NCBI GenBank assembly: GCA_964345235.1
Contig: CAYFQE010000005.1
Span: forward strand, 5,332 to 69,331
Direction of reading: 5' to 3'
DNA from: Scatomorpha sp964345235
Lineage (GTDB): Bacteria > Bacillota > Clostridia > Oscillospirales > Oscillospiraceae
Length of the DNA stretch: 64,000 nucleotides
This document shows positions 30,909-42,000 of this stretch, piece by piece (within the stretch, counting starts at the first letter, position 1; each line of letters starts with the position of its first letter). The notes beneath the pieces are model-generated. The model did no database searches and was not told the DNA's origin. It was given only the letters and a program-made list of their open reading frames with translations. The position numbers were made by a program, and so were the translations under genes.

Positions 30909-31910
30909 TTACTTATAAGACCAGTATGAGGGGACAAAGAGGCGCTGATAGACGCCCATTGCAAAGCTGTCTGTCATGCCGCTAATAAAGTCTGCCACCG
31001 CCCTCTCTATTCCCTCTTTTTCGAGAATTTCGTGGTAAAGAGGCGGAAGCTCCTGTGGATTTAGTATATAGTGATTCCAAAGCCGCTCTAAAATTCCGTC
31101 TACCTTTTCTTCTTCGGCCTTGGCTATAGGATTTACATAGATGTTCCCAAACATGAAGTCGCGAAACTCGTATATTGCCTCGTGTATATCAGGCGAAAAC
31201 GAAACTGCGCCGTTGCTGTGCGCGACAATGTCGCTCACTGCGGCATCTATTCTCTCGGACCTTGTTTTTCCGAGGCGAGAGCGGACTATATAAGGCAAAT
31301 CGCTCTCTTCGCTTATGCCGGCCCTTATCGCATCGTCGATATCGTGATTTACATAGGCTATTAAATCCGATGTCCTGACAACATCGGCCTCGAGCGTTGC
31401 GCGTGGAAAACCGGAGGTGTGATTTAATATTCCCATTCGGGTTTCATAGCAGAGATTTAATCCCTTGCCGTCGTTTTCCAATTTGTCGCAGACCCGAAGA
31501 CTTTGCTCATAGTGCCTGAAACCCTCGGTCATGAGTCTGTTAAGCACTCTTTCTCCGGCGTGACCGAAAGGCGTGTGCCCGATATCGTGCCCCAAGGCTA
31601 TCGCCTCGGTGAGGTCCTCGTTAAGCATGAGCGCCCTCGAGATTGTGCGCGCTATTCGCGAAACCTCGAGAGTGTGGGTTAACCTTGTTCTGTAGTGATC
31701 TCCCTCGGGAAGGAGGAAAACCTGTGTTTTATGCTTAAGTCTTCTAAAAGCTTTTGAGTGAGAAATTCTATCGACATCTCGCTGAAAATCGGTGCGGATA
31801 GGGCATTTGGCTTCCTTGCGCTCACGGCCTAAGCTGTCTTTAGAGCGCACGCCATATTCGGATATCAGGTATCTTTCAGCTTCTTCTCTTTTTTCTCTCA
31901 CAGTGAGCAC
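30909..31910 (-). CDS. dNTP triphosphohydrolase (Dgt-like HD protein)
   Basis: 333 residues from GTG 31910, which has GGAGG at 7-nt spacing; the in-frame ATG at 31931 has poorer SD spacing. HD-domain motifs: SHSKAFRRLKHKTQVFL, RTRLTHTLEVSRIARTI, and the HD pair in ALGHDIGHTPFGHAGE. The family hydrolyses dNTPs to nucleoside and triphosphate, limiting dNTP pools. The dgt-dnaG-sigA order is common in Clostridia. A TATAAT box lies just upstream, but its -35 (TTGTTA at 15 bp) is weak. Confidence 0.9.
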   Translation of the reverse strand: MLTVREKREEAERYLISEYGVRSKDSLGRERKEAKCPIRTDFQRDVDRISHSKAFRRLKHKTQVFLLPEGDHYRTRLTHTLEVSRIARTISRALMLNEDLTEAIALGHDIGHTPFGHAGERVLNRLMTEGFRHYEQSLRVCDKLENDGKGLNLCYETRMGILNHTSGFPRATLEADVVRTSDLIAYVNHDIDDAIRAGISEESDLPYIVRSRLGKTRSERIDAAVSDIVAHSNGAVSFSPDIHEAIYEFRDFMFGNIYVNPIAKAEEEKVDGILERLWNHYILNPQELPPLYHEILEKEGIERAVADFISGMTDSFAMGVYQRLFVPSYWSYK

Positions 31911-31951
31911 TAAAACGCCTCCATCCAACATTACTCCGATTATATATTATA

Positions 31952-32590
31952 TCACAAAACTCGCTTTAACAAATAGTCCTTTTGCAGATACTTAAGGCTT
32001 ACTTTGCCGGAGCTGAGCTCCTGCAGATTTTTTTCGAGATTTTCGGTTTTTTCGGGCTCTAGGTAAAAGGATATTTCGACCTCTTCCATAAAAACGCTCT
32101 CGGGGTCTCTCACGGGTTCATATTCTCCAATGAGCTTTATTATGGGTTCATATAGGTTGTATGGAGTAATCAGCGAAACTTTTTGAGCCTCGAGCATGGT
32201 GCCTACGCCCGCCTCTTTGAGCACCTCATTAGTTGCATCGGAGTATGCCCTTATAAGCCCGCCTGTGCCGAGCAGTGTGCCGCCAAAATAGCGCGTGACA
32301 ACAACGGCAACATCGAAAACCCCGTTTCCGCTGAGCACATTCAGTATGGGCTGACCCGCCGTACCCGAGGGCTCTCCGTCGTCGGAGCGGCGGCTTTCGC
32401 CGTTTCTGAGATTATATGCCCAGCAGTTGTGCGTGGCATCGTAGAACTCTTTGGAAATCTCATTAACAAATTCCATGGCCTCTTCGCTTGTACTCACAGG
32501 CCTTATGCTCGATATGAACTTTGAGCGTTTTACCGAAATCTCGCTCCTGGCATCCCCAAGAGGGACTAAGAAAGAATCTCCCCTGCTCAT
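31952..32590 (-). CDS. YigZ/IMPACT family protein (UPF0029)
   Basis: 212 residues. The N-terminal domain carries the family motifs SKFISSIRPV, ATHNCWAYNLR, DDGEPSGTAGQPIL and VVVTRYFGGTLLGTGGLIRAY; the C-terminal half is the DUF1949-like ferredoxin-fold domain. Eukaryotic relatives (IMPACT/YIH1) act on the translation-control kinase GCN2; the bacterial role is unclear. The start overlaps the hflX stop as ATGA, indicating coupling. Confidence 0.93.
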   Translation of the reverse strand: MSRGDSFLVPLGDARSEISVKRSKFISSIRPVSTSEEAMEFVNEISKEFYDATHNCWAYNLRNGESRRSDDGEPSGTAGQPILNVLSGNGVFDVAVVVTRYFGGTLLGTGGLIRAYSDATNEVLKEAGVGTMLEAQKVSLITPYNLYEPIIKLIGEYEPVRDPESVFMEEVEISFYLEPEKTENLEKNLQELSSGKVSLKYLQKDYLLKRVL

Positions 32591-33864
32591 GCTATTACAT
32601 ATTCCTCGAAAGCGCCTTTTTTATTCTTCTTTAAAAGCACATCGGCGACTATGCCGTCTTCGGCGTAGTCGAGAGAATACAGCGTGCTGCCCGTGTGCAG
32701 ATTTTCTATTAAGCCCGCCTTGTCGTACGGGATTTTCACCTTTATGCGCTCGGAGTCTTCCTCGAGCTTCTCGCTTATCTTCGCTTTGAGCTCTTCGAGT
32801 CCTTTGCCGTGGAGCGCCGAGATGCAGACCGTGTCGCTGTCGCGCGGCATAACCTCGCAGAGTCTGTCGCACTTGTTATAAACCGTGAGTCTGGGCTTTT
32901 TGGAAATTCCCAGAGTTTTTATCATGTCCTCGACAACCTCCATCTGACTGAGCCTGTCGGGGTTTGAAATATCGACCACATGCACAAGCAAATCTGCCCA
33001 CAGGAGCTCTTCGAGCGTGGCCTTAAACGCCTCGATAAGGTGAGTCGGAAGTTTGCGTATAAAACCGACAGTATCGGTTAATATTACCTCGCTCGTCGGG
33101 CTGAGCCTGAGCTTTTTTGCCTTTGTGTCGAGTGTGTCGAAAAGTCTGTCGTTGGCCGAGACAGCCGCATCGGTGAACGTGTTAAGAAGCGTGGACTTTC
33201 CCGAGTTTGTATAGCCTATGAGCGCCACTTGGGGAATCTCGTTTTTAAGTCTTGTGGCGCGAGAAACAGAGCGCACTCTTCTGACCTCTGAAATGGAGTT
33301 TTTCAGAGCCGCTATGCGCTTTCTTATTGTTCTTCTGTCGGTTTCGAGCTGTGTTTCACCGGGACCTCTCGTTCCGACGGGCGAAGAGCCGCCCGAGGCT
33401 GTTTGCCTTGCAAGGTGAGCCCACATGCCCGAAAGTCGGGGAAGCAGATATTCGTACTGAGCCAGCTCTACCTGAAGCTGTCCTTCACGGCTCATGGCTC
33501 TGTCGGAAAAAATGTCCAATATGAGGCCCGACCTGTCGAGTACCCTTATCTTTAGCATATCCTCAATGTTCTTGGCCTGCGAGGGACTGAGCTCGTTATC
33601 GAAAACCAAGAGCTCGGCCTCTAAATTTTCGGCCAGTTCTTTTACCTCGAGCAGTTTGCCCAAGCCCACAAAAGTCTTTGGCTCCGGTGTCGGCCTTGAC
33701 TGTATAACCTCGGCGAGAACTTCTATGTCCGCCGTTTCGCAGAGAGCCGAAAGCTCCGCCATCGAACTTGTATCGGAGCGCTCCTTTTCTTCCATCGAGG
33801 CCGCCGAAAGTCCTACGAGCACGGCTTTCTCTTTTGTTTTTTCTATCTCATGTATATAAATCAC
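32587..33864 (-). CDS. hflX: Ribosome-associated GTPase HflX
   Basis: 425 residues. The Gly-rich HflX N-terminal domain is followed by the motif SGMWAHLARQTASGG and a coiled linker, then the GTPase domain: G1 GYTNSGKSTLLN, G3 DTVGFIRKLP and G4 NKCD. HflX splits stalled or heat-damaged 70S ribosomes. The start is GTG at 33864; no strong SD precedes it (only AAAAGG directly adjacent), so the exact start is uncertain. Upstream is the rpmE terminator. Confidence 0.94.
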   Translation of the reverse strand: MIYIHEIEKTKEKAVLVGLSAASMEEKERSDTSSMAELSALCETADIEVLAEVIQSRPTPEPKTFVGLGKLLEVKELAENLEAELLVFDNELSPSQAKNIEDMLKIRVLDRSGLILDIFSDRAMSREGQLQVELAQYEYLLPRLSGMWAHLARQTASGGSSPVGTRGPGETQLETDRRTIRKRIAALKNSISEVRRVRSVSRATRLKNEIPQVALIGYTNSGKSTLLNTFTDAAVSANDRLFDTLDTKAKKLRLSPTSEVILTDTVGFIRKLPTHLIEAFKATLEELLWADLLVHVVDISNPDRLSQMEVVEDMIKTLGISKKPRLTVYNKCDRLCEVMPRDSDTVCISALHGKGLEELKAKISEKLEEDSERIKVKIPYDKAGLIENLHTGSTLYSLDYAEDGIVADVLLKKNKKGAFEEYVIA

Positions 33865-33884
33865 CTTTTATCTTTTTAAGTAAA

Positions 33885-33913
33885 TAAAAACCGCCAAGCA
33901 CGGAGCTGGGCGG
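33885..33913 (-). terminator. Terminator of rpmE
   Basis: Minus strand: GCCGCC-AGC hairpin with GCT-GGCGG (33891-33913) followed by TTTTTATTT. It lies 7 bases past the rpmE stop. Confidence 0.85.
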
Positions 33914-33920
33914 CATGTTT

Positions 33921-34121
33921 TTATTTTAGACCGTATTTCCTATTGAACTTGTCCACGCGGCCGCTTGTATCGACCAACTTCTGCTTACCTGTGTAGAACG
34001 GATGGCAGTTGGAGCAAATTTCAACGCTGATATCTTTCCTTGTGGAGCCTGTTTCTATAACATTGCCGCAGGCACATCTAATAGATGTTTGATAGTATTT
34101 AGGATGAATGTTCTCTTTCAT
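33921..34121 (-). CDS. rpmE: 50S ribosomal protein L31
   Basis: 66 residues, normal length. Four cysteines in the zinc-containing arrangement (CACG and CSNC) mark the C+ type, which can be replaced by a C- paralogue under zinc limitation in some bacteria. Conserved NCHPFYTGKQKLVDTSGRVDKF is cut here to HPFYTGKQKLVDTSGRV. SD AGAAGGTGATT. Own promoter and terminator; monocistronic. Confidence 0.98.
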   Translation of the reverse strand: MKENIHPKYYQTSIRCACGNVIETGSTRKDISVEICSNCHPFYTGKQKLVDTSGRVDKFNRKYGLK

Positions 34122-34188
34122 TTTTAATCACCTTCTGAATAGTGCTGTTTTGAGTATGCCTCCGGCATGGATACAAAACGCGAAGTGT

Positions 34189-34217
34189 AGTGTAACATAG
34201 GCTCAAAAATATTGCAA
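34189..34217 (-). promoter_or_regulatory. Putative promoter of rpmE
   Basis: Minus strand TTGCAA (34212-34217), 17 bp, TACACT (34189-34194). The leader of about 60 nt contains a small hairpin ATGCC-GGA-GGCAT (34157-34169 region). 34218-34316 is AT-rich and shows no gene. Confidence 0.7.
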
Positions 34218-34316
34218 GGGCCGGGTTAAAAAAAGTTATAGATGAGGAGATTAAATTACTTTAACATTTTTACATAAATGAGCGCTCAAAGATCGTTCTT
34301 TTTAATTTTCGGTCAA

Positions 34317-35338
34317 TTAATTTATTAATTCTGTTGACTGAACCAATTTATCAAAATCGCTTTGATACAGCTTATCCTGAATAACTCTATACTTTTCAAA
34401 TTCACTTTCAGCAAAACTTTTTGCAATCTCTGCAGAAACTCTCCCCTTGTCTTTCAAAATATCTTCTTCGTTAAATTCTAAAAAAACATCCAAGCGTTTT
34501 GCCCAGTCTTCCATAGTCATTGGTATTTTTCGTTTAGCTTGCCTTTCGGCATAATCCAAATACATTGTGACAAACTGATGTAAATCTTCCATTTCAGTTT
34601 TTGAAAGATAGTTTTTTGCAATACTGACATCGGATTTTACAATTTTTCCACTCGGTGCATTCTTCCAAGTAGCAAGTCCCATATATTCTTTTTGGTGGTC
34701 GGCCCGTTCTACAATTAACTCGGCAGCCGTATGATGATGTATTGCATAATGAAGCTTATTTTGAACAGCAGCAAAAAATTCTTGCGATGTTTTTGCTGTA
34801 GGTGAATAGTCAATTGCAGTAGAATAAATATCCGTGATTTTTTGATAGAATTTTCTTTCACTTGCTCTGATTTCTCTGATTTCATCAAGCAAATGCTCGA
34901 AGTATGCTTCATCAAACACTTGACCGTTTTCTAAACGCTGTTTATCTAAAACATAGCCTTGTATCGTAAAAGTTCTTAGTACACTCGTTGCCCATTGGCG
35001 AAATTGAGTGGCTCTTATTGAATTAATGCGATATCCGACAGAGATAATTGCATCTAAGTTATAGAATTTCATTTTGTATGTTTTGCCGTCAGAAGCAGTT
35101 GCCGAGGATTCCTCGGTAACTGAATCCTCCTGTAATTCTTTAGATGCAAATATGTTTTTCAAATGCAGGCTTATATTATCAGTGGAACAATCAAACAGCT
35201 CGGCCATAGCTTTTTGAGTAAGCCATATATTCTCGTCATATACCCTGACTTCTATTCCGTCTTCACCTGCTTGCTTGGTAAACACGATGAAATCGGTAGT
35301 GCTGTTTCTTATTTGGATGTTTTTTTATCTTTGCTCAT
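34317..35338 (-). pseudogene. RhuM-family protein gene with a frameshift near its start
   Basis: The main frame from a GTG at 35285 encodes 322 residues with RhuM-family motifs: WLTQKAMAELFDCSTDNISL, KFYNLDAIISVGYRINSIRA, TQFRQWATSVLRTFTIQGYV, and a long C-terminal helical part. That GTG has no SD. Upstream, an ATG at 35338 with SD AAGGA starts MSKDKK and then meets a run of seven A (35320-35326, minus strand). One extra A would join it in frame to IQIRNSTTDFIVF, which fits the N-terminus I expect for this family (recalled, not searched). So the gene is interrupted by an indel, subject to slippage, or affected by a sequencing error. RhuM proteins resemble phage antirepressor-type DNA-binding proteins and occur in mobile or toxin-like loci. 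More AT-rich than its neighbours, suggesting acquisition. Confidence 0.75.
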
Positions 35339-35485
35339 TTGCTTATCCTTCCCTCTGATTTTCAACAGGACTCTATTGGAAATTTATAAATTTACAAAGC
35401 TATGAACCTATACGATTGGGCGACATTTTATTATTTGATACAATTATAATACCAAATGCATTATCAATATGCTTCTCTTGCTTTG

Positions 35486-38400
35486 TTATAATTTCACAAG
35501 TTCTTCGGCTTCGAGGAAGTAGATGAGCTTTTCTTTAACTTTTTCCTCAAAAAGCTCCTCTGCGGCGAGGCCGTAGATATAGAGCTGGGGCTCGTAGTTT
35601 TTAGCTCTCTGCTTGAGTTTATCGCCCCTTACCCTGTCGGTTTTGTAGTCTAAAACGCTTATGCCGTCGGCTTCTTTTAAAATAAGGTCGAAGCGGCCTT
35701 GAACAAGAATTTTGTCGGAGCTTTCGATATCTTTATAAAGCTTATCGGCGTCTAAAAGCACTCTGAACGGCTGCTCTCGCAAAACCACATCGGCGTTTTT
35801 TATTCTCTCGCCCAGAGGCGATGCGAAAAAATTAAGAATTTTCTCAAAGTCTATGAGCCCAAGAGCCGTGGGCTCGAGCAGATTTTGCGCTACAAGCCTT
35901 TCGGCCTCTTGCTTTAAATCTTCAATAGAATCGGTTTTATTAAAATCTAAAAGACCCAAAAAGTTGTGCGTGACTATGCCTCGCTCGAGCGCCGTATTTT
36001 TATCTTGCAGCTCCCCTGAAAAATCGTCTTCGGAAAAATCGAAGACCATCTCGAAGCTGTCGGCATCTTCTTCCCCACGCATTTCTCTTGCATAGTCGCT
36101 TACCGAGAGCTTTGCGGGAAGAGAGCGAGAACTTTGATAAGGATATACAAAGTCGAAGCGTTCTTTGAGAGCCTCGGGGCTTATTATTCCCTGTGTTTCG
36201 GGAACGCTCTGCTCGGTCTCATTGCTTTCTTCATAGTCTTCCGCCGAAGTTTTGGGAGGGCTCATATCGTCGGAATAAACTCTGAAGTCTGCAATTCCCT
36301 TGCAGTCTTTTTCTTCGAGAAGGAAGCCGAGCCAATCGGCATAGGAGTTTTTCTGCAGAAGCTCCGAGTTTTGAACCGGATTTTCTTTTGAGCCGAAGTT
36401 TTTTAGGGCCTTATAGGAAGAGCTTCCCGGCTCGGAGATTTTGTTGCCCGCAAAACTGAGATAGAGTCTTTCGGAAGCTCGGGTGAGAGCCACATATAAA
36501 ACCCTCATATATTCGCTCCGCGCTTCCCTGTCTTTACGCATTTCTATGGCTTTTTTGGCAAAGTCGGGATACTTTATACCTCGCACCGCATCCACAACAT
36601 CTGCGCCAAGGCCGAGTTCGGGGTGTATGAGTACCGAGTTGTTGTCGCCCTTGTTAAATCCTCTGGCAAGGTCGGAGACGAACACCACGGGGTACTCAAG
36701 TCCTTTGGACTTGTGCACGCTCATGAGCTTTACGCAGTCGGAGTCTTCACGCCCTGCGCTCGCCGGCGGCTCGGCTTTTTCTTTAAGCTCGTCCAGTTTT
36801 TTTATGAAGCTTCGAAGTCCCTTAAAGCCGGTTTTCTCGAAATCTTCCGCCATAGAGATAAGCTGAATAAGGTTGCCGTATGCGCTCTCTCCTCCTCTAA
36901 GCCTTGAAACAGTGAGATAGTCCATAGCGTTCATAATATAGTCGAGCAGTTCATACACCGTGCTGTCGCGGGCAAAATCTCGCAGAAAACTCAGCTTTTC
37001 GGTGAAATCTCTGATTTTTTCGTCGTTCTCCGCCTTTTCTTTTATTAAGTCGAAGAGCGAAGCTCTTCTTTTTTCGGCCTTGAGCGCGGCTATCTCGTCC
37101 ATATTAAAGCCGAAGAGAGGTGAGAGCATGGCAGATAGCAGAGCTATTTCATCCAGCGGATTGTCGATTATTCTGAGCACCGAACAAATTTGTTTTATCT
37201 CGACACTTTCGAAGAAGCTCTCGGCCGTATCGGAACCCGAATAGGGTATGCCGAGTTTTTGGAGCTCGGCTTTATAATAGTTTACCGAATTTTTGAAGCT
37301 GCGAAGGAGTATGCAAATATCCCCGTAGCGTATGGGGCGTTTTTTCTCGCCCTCACCGATATATTCGCCGTGTACCATCCCGAAGATTTTGCGCGCGACG
37401 ATAGATGCCTCTATTGCATATTTGTCTTTGGTTTTCCCCTCTTCTTTTGCTATTTCAATAGCCATTATCTCGGGAAAATGCCCTTCCTCCTCGCAATTTC
37501 TGCCGGGTTTTAAGCTCATCTGCTCGTCGTAGTCTATGCCGCCCAAGTATTCGCGCATGAGGTTTTTGAACACGAAGTTTGCGAAATTAAGTATCTCGGG
37601 TCTCGACCTGAAGTTCTCGTTCAGGAGTATTTTAGCGCCCTCTTTGCTATTGAGGTCACTCAGCTCTGCGTAGCTCTCGAAGCGCCTGAGAAAGAGCTCG
37701 GGCGCGGCAAGGCGGAAGCCGTAGATAGACTGCTTTATATCCCCAACGAAAAAGAGGTTTTTTTCGTCACGGCTGAGCGCCTTGATTATCTCTTCCTGTA
37801 CGGGGTTTACATCCTGATACTCATCGACGAGTATCTCTTTAAATTCTTCGGACACCCTTTTAGAGAGCGGTGTTTTTAAGCCTCTATCGTCCAGCAAAAG
37901 CTCCAAGCTAAACTGCTCCAAGTCGTTGTAGGTTATGGCGCCTCTGCGAAGCTTTTCGGCCCTGTATCTCTCGTGCAGTTCTGAAAGTATATCCAAAAGG
38001 CTTATCAGCACCTCGGAGGTTTTTCGCCTGTCGCCGAGCATTTTTTCGGATTTTTCGTTGAGATTCTTTTTCAGGTTCTTCACTGCATCTTTACAGCTGT
38101 TGCGCCTTTTGTTTACATAGTCTTTAAGCTCGGGATCCTCGGGATTTCTGAGCGCCTTAAAGCGTGGGAAGTTTACATTCAGATTTTCAACCACGGCATC
38201 GAAAGATGTTTCGCTTGCCGCTTTTAGGCGTTTTAAGTCTTCATAGCTCTGCCTGAGACTCTCGCCATAGGCATCATCTATGTCGCCCCCCTCTATGAGG
38301 GAGAGAATTTCTCTGAAAACCTCACAGTAGAAAGCCGCATCCGTCTCTGCGCTTTTCATGAGCTCGCGGCCCCACGGAGTCTCGGCGGCATCGTGATGCT

Positions 38401-39010
38401 CTGTTTTAAGCTCCTCTTTTTGCCCTTCTATCCAAACTTTGATCTTGGGCTGTGAAAGCAGAGCGTTGTAGCTTTCTTGTATTGCGCTGACAAGTCCCCT
38501 GTCGTCCTTGCCGGCGCCCACGCTCTCGACCAGAGAGAGGAAGGCCTCGCTCCCCTCTGCATACTTTTCTTCTAAAAGCGTGTTGAGGCAGCCTTCCATC
38601 ATGGCTTTCGCTTCTGTGTCGTCGGCTATGCGAAACGCCGGACTTATGCCGAGTTCATGGGCATTTTGCCTGATGAGCCGTGAGCAGAAGGAGTGGATTG
38701 TGCCAATCTGCGCCTTGCCCGAAAGCGCAAGCGAGCGCCTTATCGCCTTTTTTGTGTTTTCGTCTTTGCTTTCGGCAAGACTCTCTTTTAGAGCCTCGAA
38801 AATCTTGTAGCGGAGGTTGGATGCCGCCGCTTTTGTATAGGTTATTATGAGAAAATCCCTAAGCTCGGCATCATTCGAGACTATATGATCGACAACTCTT
38901 TGAACAAGTACAAAGGTCTTGCCCGAGCCTGCGCCTGCCGAGACGAGTCTTGCGCCGTTTCTTGTTTTTATAGCGTTTTCTTGGCTCTTGGTGAGTTTTA
39001 TTTCACTCAT
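35486..39010 (-). CDS. addA: ATP-dependent helicase/nuclease subunit A
   Basis: 1174 residues. A UvrD-type helicase starts with TKSQENAIKTRNGARLVSAG and Walker A SAGAGSGKT; later motifs include VDEYQDVNPVQEEII, FVGDIKQSIYGFR and SVHKSKGLEYPVVFV. The RecB-like nuclease domain at the C-terminus has VLDYKTDR. With AddB it resects double-strand ends for RecA, the RecBCD equivalent of Firmicutes. The ATG at 39010 is chosen for SD spacing over the one at 39016. It overlaps addB by 8 bp. 35339-35485 upstream of its end holds no gene. Confidence 0.96.
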   Translation of the reverse strand: MSEIKLTKSQENAIKTRNGARLVSAGAGSGKTFVLVQRVVDHIVSNDAELRDFLIITYTKAAASNLRYKIFEALKESLAESKDENTKKAIRRSLALSGKAQIGTIHSFCSRLIRQNAHELGISPAFRIADDTEAKAMMEGCLNTLLEEKYAEGSEAFLSLVESVGAGKDDRGLVSAIQESYNALLSQPKIKVWIEGQKEELKTEHHDAAETPWGRELMKSAETDAAFYCEVFREILSLIEGGDIDDAYGESLRQSYEDLKRLKAASETSFDAVVENLNVNFPRFKALRNPEDPELKDYVNKRRNSCKDAVKNLKKNLNEKSEKMLGDRRKTSEVLISLLDILSELHERYRAEKLRRGAITYNDLEQFSLELLLDDRGLKTPLSKRVSEEFKEILVDEYQDVNPVQEEIIKALSRDEKNLFFVGDIKQSIYGFRLAAPELFLRRFESYAELSDLNSKEGAKILLNENFRSRPEILNFANFVFKNLMREYLGGIDYDEQMSLKPGRNCEEEGHFPEIMAIEIAKEEGKTKDKYAIEASIVARKIFGMVHGEYIGEGEKKRPIRYGDICILLRSFKNSVNYYKAELQKLGIPYSGSDTAESFFESVEIKQICSVLRIIDNPLDEIALLSAMLSPLFGFNMDEIAALKAEKRRASLFDLIKEKAENDEKIRDFTEKLSFLRDFARDSTVYELLDYIMNAMDYLTVSRLRGGESAYGNLIQLISMAEDFEKTGFKGLRSFIKKLDELKEKAEPPASAGREDSDCVKLMSVHKSKGLEYPVVFVSDLARGFNKGDNNSVLIHPELGLGADVVDAVRGIKYPDFAKKAIEMRKDREARSEYMRVLYVALTRASERLYLSFAGNKISEPGSSSYKALKNFGSKENPVQNSELLQKNSYADWLGFLLEEKDCKGIADFRVYSDDMSPPKTSAEDYEESNETEQSVPETQGIISPEALKERFDFVYPYQSSRSLPAKLSVSDYAREMRGEEDADSFEMVFDFSEDDFSGELQDKNTALERGIVTHNFLGLLDFNKTDSIEDLKQEAERLVAQNLLEPTALGLIDFEKILNFFASPLGERIKNADVVLREQPFRVLLDADKLYKDIESSDKILVQGRFDLILKEADGISVLDYKTDRVRGDKLKQRAKNYEPQLYIYGLAAEELFEEKVKEKLIYFLEAEELVKL

Positions 39011-42000
39011 TCTCATCTTCTCCTTTCGACTTTTCGGCCTTGAGGAGACTGAGCTTTTCTTTTAGGCTCTCGCCTCCGACAGCGGAAAAGCGCCTGTATG
39101 AGCCGTTTTCGCCGTCTTTGAAACTGCATGCCTCTTTGAAGTCGCAATATTTGCAGGCGTTTATATCATTACTTCTAAAATACGGTTCGGGCCCTATCTC
39201 GCCTCTCAGCAGTGTTTCGGCAAACTTTTTGAGAAGCTCGATTATATATTCCGAAAGTCCTTCAAATTCGGCAGAGCTTGCAAGAGATTTTTTGTCTGAT
39301 TTGTTGCTTCCGTCTGTATTGGATATGGGGAGGAAAACAAGCGTTTCCGTGTTTTCCATGGCCTTGAGCACGCTCTCATCGTTTAAAAGAAGTCCGCTTC
39401 TTTGAAGAGTCTTGTTCTTTTGCGCTTCGAGCTCTTTGTCTTCTAAATCTGATTTTGCCGATATTATCACATCTCTTGCGGGAAGATAGAGAACGCCCGC
39501 AGGCTCGACCTCTCTGCCGAAGAAATCATCTCCGCCCTTGGAGAGCACAAAGAGATAAATGAGCATTTGCAGATAGCGGCCGTATAAAACCTCTTCGAGA
39601 GAGAATTTTATATTGCCTGTTTTATAGTCATAAACTCTGAGATAGAGCTTTTCGTTGTGCAGCCAGCCGTCTATCCTGTCGGCCTTGCCCGAGAGAAAGA
39701 GCTTTGCACCCTCGGAGAGGTCTATTGGCATTTTGCGCGCCAGCTCTCCAATGTCGAACTCGAAGCCTATGGGCTCGAACTCGGACACCCTAAGCTCGGA
39801 GATTATATCTGTTGTTATGCGCTTGGACTGCTCCTTGGCGCGGGCGAAAATATAGGAAAACCTATGGCTCAATTCGAGTTGCTCTTCGAGCTTGCTCTCG
39901 CCGTAGGTATCGGCGTGTTTGCCCGCAATTTTGGCTATCTCATCGTCGGGGCAGGTTTTGAGCGAGCCTTTTTGCTTCAGCTCTTGAACCGTGTTTTCGA
40001 CAACATTGTGTATAAAGCTGCCGTATTCAAACTTGCCGAATTCTTCTTTGCCAACGGACTTCAGTCTGAGGCTGTGGCGCAGGAAGTGCTTATATTTGCA
40101 GTCGTAGAAGGTATCGGCTTGAGAGGGCGAAAGTTTGAGCTTATCGCCATAGAGCTTTAAGACCGTTTCCCTCGAGATTTCGAGCTTGCCGGACTCGGCG
40201 GCGGATTTTAGCCTTGAGATTTCTTCGGGCTCATATTTTTCGAAATATTCCCTTGCCGCAACGGAGTTTGGCTCCTGCGTATAGAACAGCGTTTCGGAAG
40301 CAAGCGAAAGCGCAGGTTTTCTTGCGTAGAGTGATAGAGCCGAGAGCTTCGGAACGCTCGCTTTTACGCCTGTGAGCTTTTCTATTCTGCTGAAAATTTC
40401 GGAGGGTACAGGCTCTTCGCCCTCTTCGTCCCCCGCTCCGTAACTCATGATAAGACTTTCGGAGGGAAGAGTCAGCGTGCTGTAGATTCGCGCATACTCC
40501 TCAAAAAGCTCGTTCTCGCCGCCTAAAAGCTCGAAACCGAGCTCAGAGAGTCTCTCGCGTTCTCTGTCTCTTATAAGTCCCTCGTCGGCATTTTTTTGCG
40601 GCAAGCGCTCCTCGGACGCGCCGAGGACTATGAGGTGTCTCAGCTTCCTGCGGCGCATTCTGTCGAAATCGCCCGCCATGGGACTGTCGAGGCTTACGGG
40701 CAGTATGCCGACTGGATATTCGGATAGCGCAATTAATAAAAGCTTTGAAAATGCCGCCATGTCCATCTCGGTATCTTTTAAAAGCTCTTCTATTTGTGAA
40801 AGCGCCAACATGAGCTGAGACCAAAGGCGCTTAAATTCTGCCGCATCGCTCAGATGTCCGCGCTCTTTAAACTCTGCAGCTCTTTCGCTCAGTCTTTCAC
40901 CCAGAGATATGCTTCTAAAGAAGTCCCGAAGCGCAGAGCAGTGTTCTCCCGCCGTTTTGGATTTTTGGGAGGAGTTGGAAAGTTTTCGAAGCGGAGCGAC
41001 TGCCCTGTCTCTTATGCTGTTCAGCTCTTCGAGCTTTTTATTGCTCTCGTCGCTCTCCTCGCCGCCGAAACCATCGGGGTGCATTTTCCATGGGGATTTT
41101 CTCAAAAGACTTCTTCCGCCGAGTTCCCACATTATGCAGTAGGTTTGAAGCTTATCAATCTCAAAATTGTTTAAACCCGAATAACCCAAGCGAAGATAGC
41201 GGAAAAACTCTTCGAAGCCAAAGCCCGAGAGTATTGTTTCGTAGGTAAGCTCAAGAAGTCTGAAGAGAGGCATTTCTTCCATTCCGGCTTTTCGCGCAGA
41301 AAAGAGCGGGAGCCCGTATTTTTTGAACTCGGTCTCGAGCATCGGCCTGTAGCTCTCGAAGCCTCTGACCGCTATCGCTATATCCCTGTATCTCTCGCCC
41401 TCGCTTACAAGCCTTTTAACCTCGGCCGCCGCCAGCGCGCACTCTGTGAGCTTGCTGTCGGCAGAATATAGCTTTATTTTTTCACTGAGCGCGGAAAACT
41501 CGCCCTCGCTTTTTACAGGCTCTAAACCCATGGCTTTTTCGATAAGCTCCGAGAGTTCTTTTTTGCCCTCGTCCTCGTCGAAGCTTTTAATTTCATATTT
41601 TATATTGTTTTCGTCGGCGTAGGCTTTAAGCCTGCGCAAGAGACGGGATGCCAGAGCGTGCGCCTCGGAAGCGCTGTTTTCGTCTTCTGTTCCAAGTGAA
41701 ACTGTGAGCTTTTCGGATTTTTTCATGAGCTCGAAGATTATCTTGAGCTGAGCGCCCGAAAAGTGCAGAAAGCCGTCGATATATACATTCTTAAAGCTTT
41801 TTTCGGGAAGATCGGAAATTCTCGAGGCTATGTATTCCTGAGTATCGAGCGGGTCTGTTTTGCCGCCTCTTCTCAGGATTTCGTTATATTTTTCGGATAT
41901 GAGTCTGATGTCTTTGAGCTTTGTTTTGAGCTCTGTTTCGCTCTCGGAGTTTAAATCGGAATCGATTTTGTTAAGGTCCTCGAGCCCTATTCCCGCGTTT

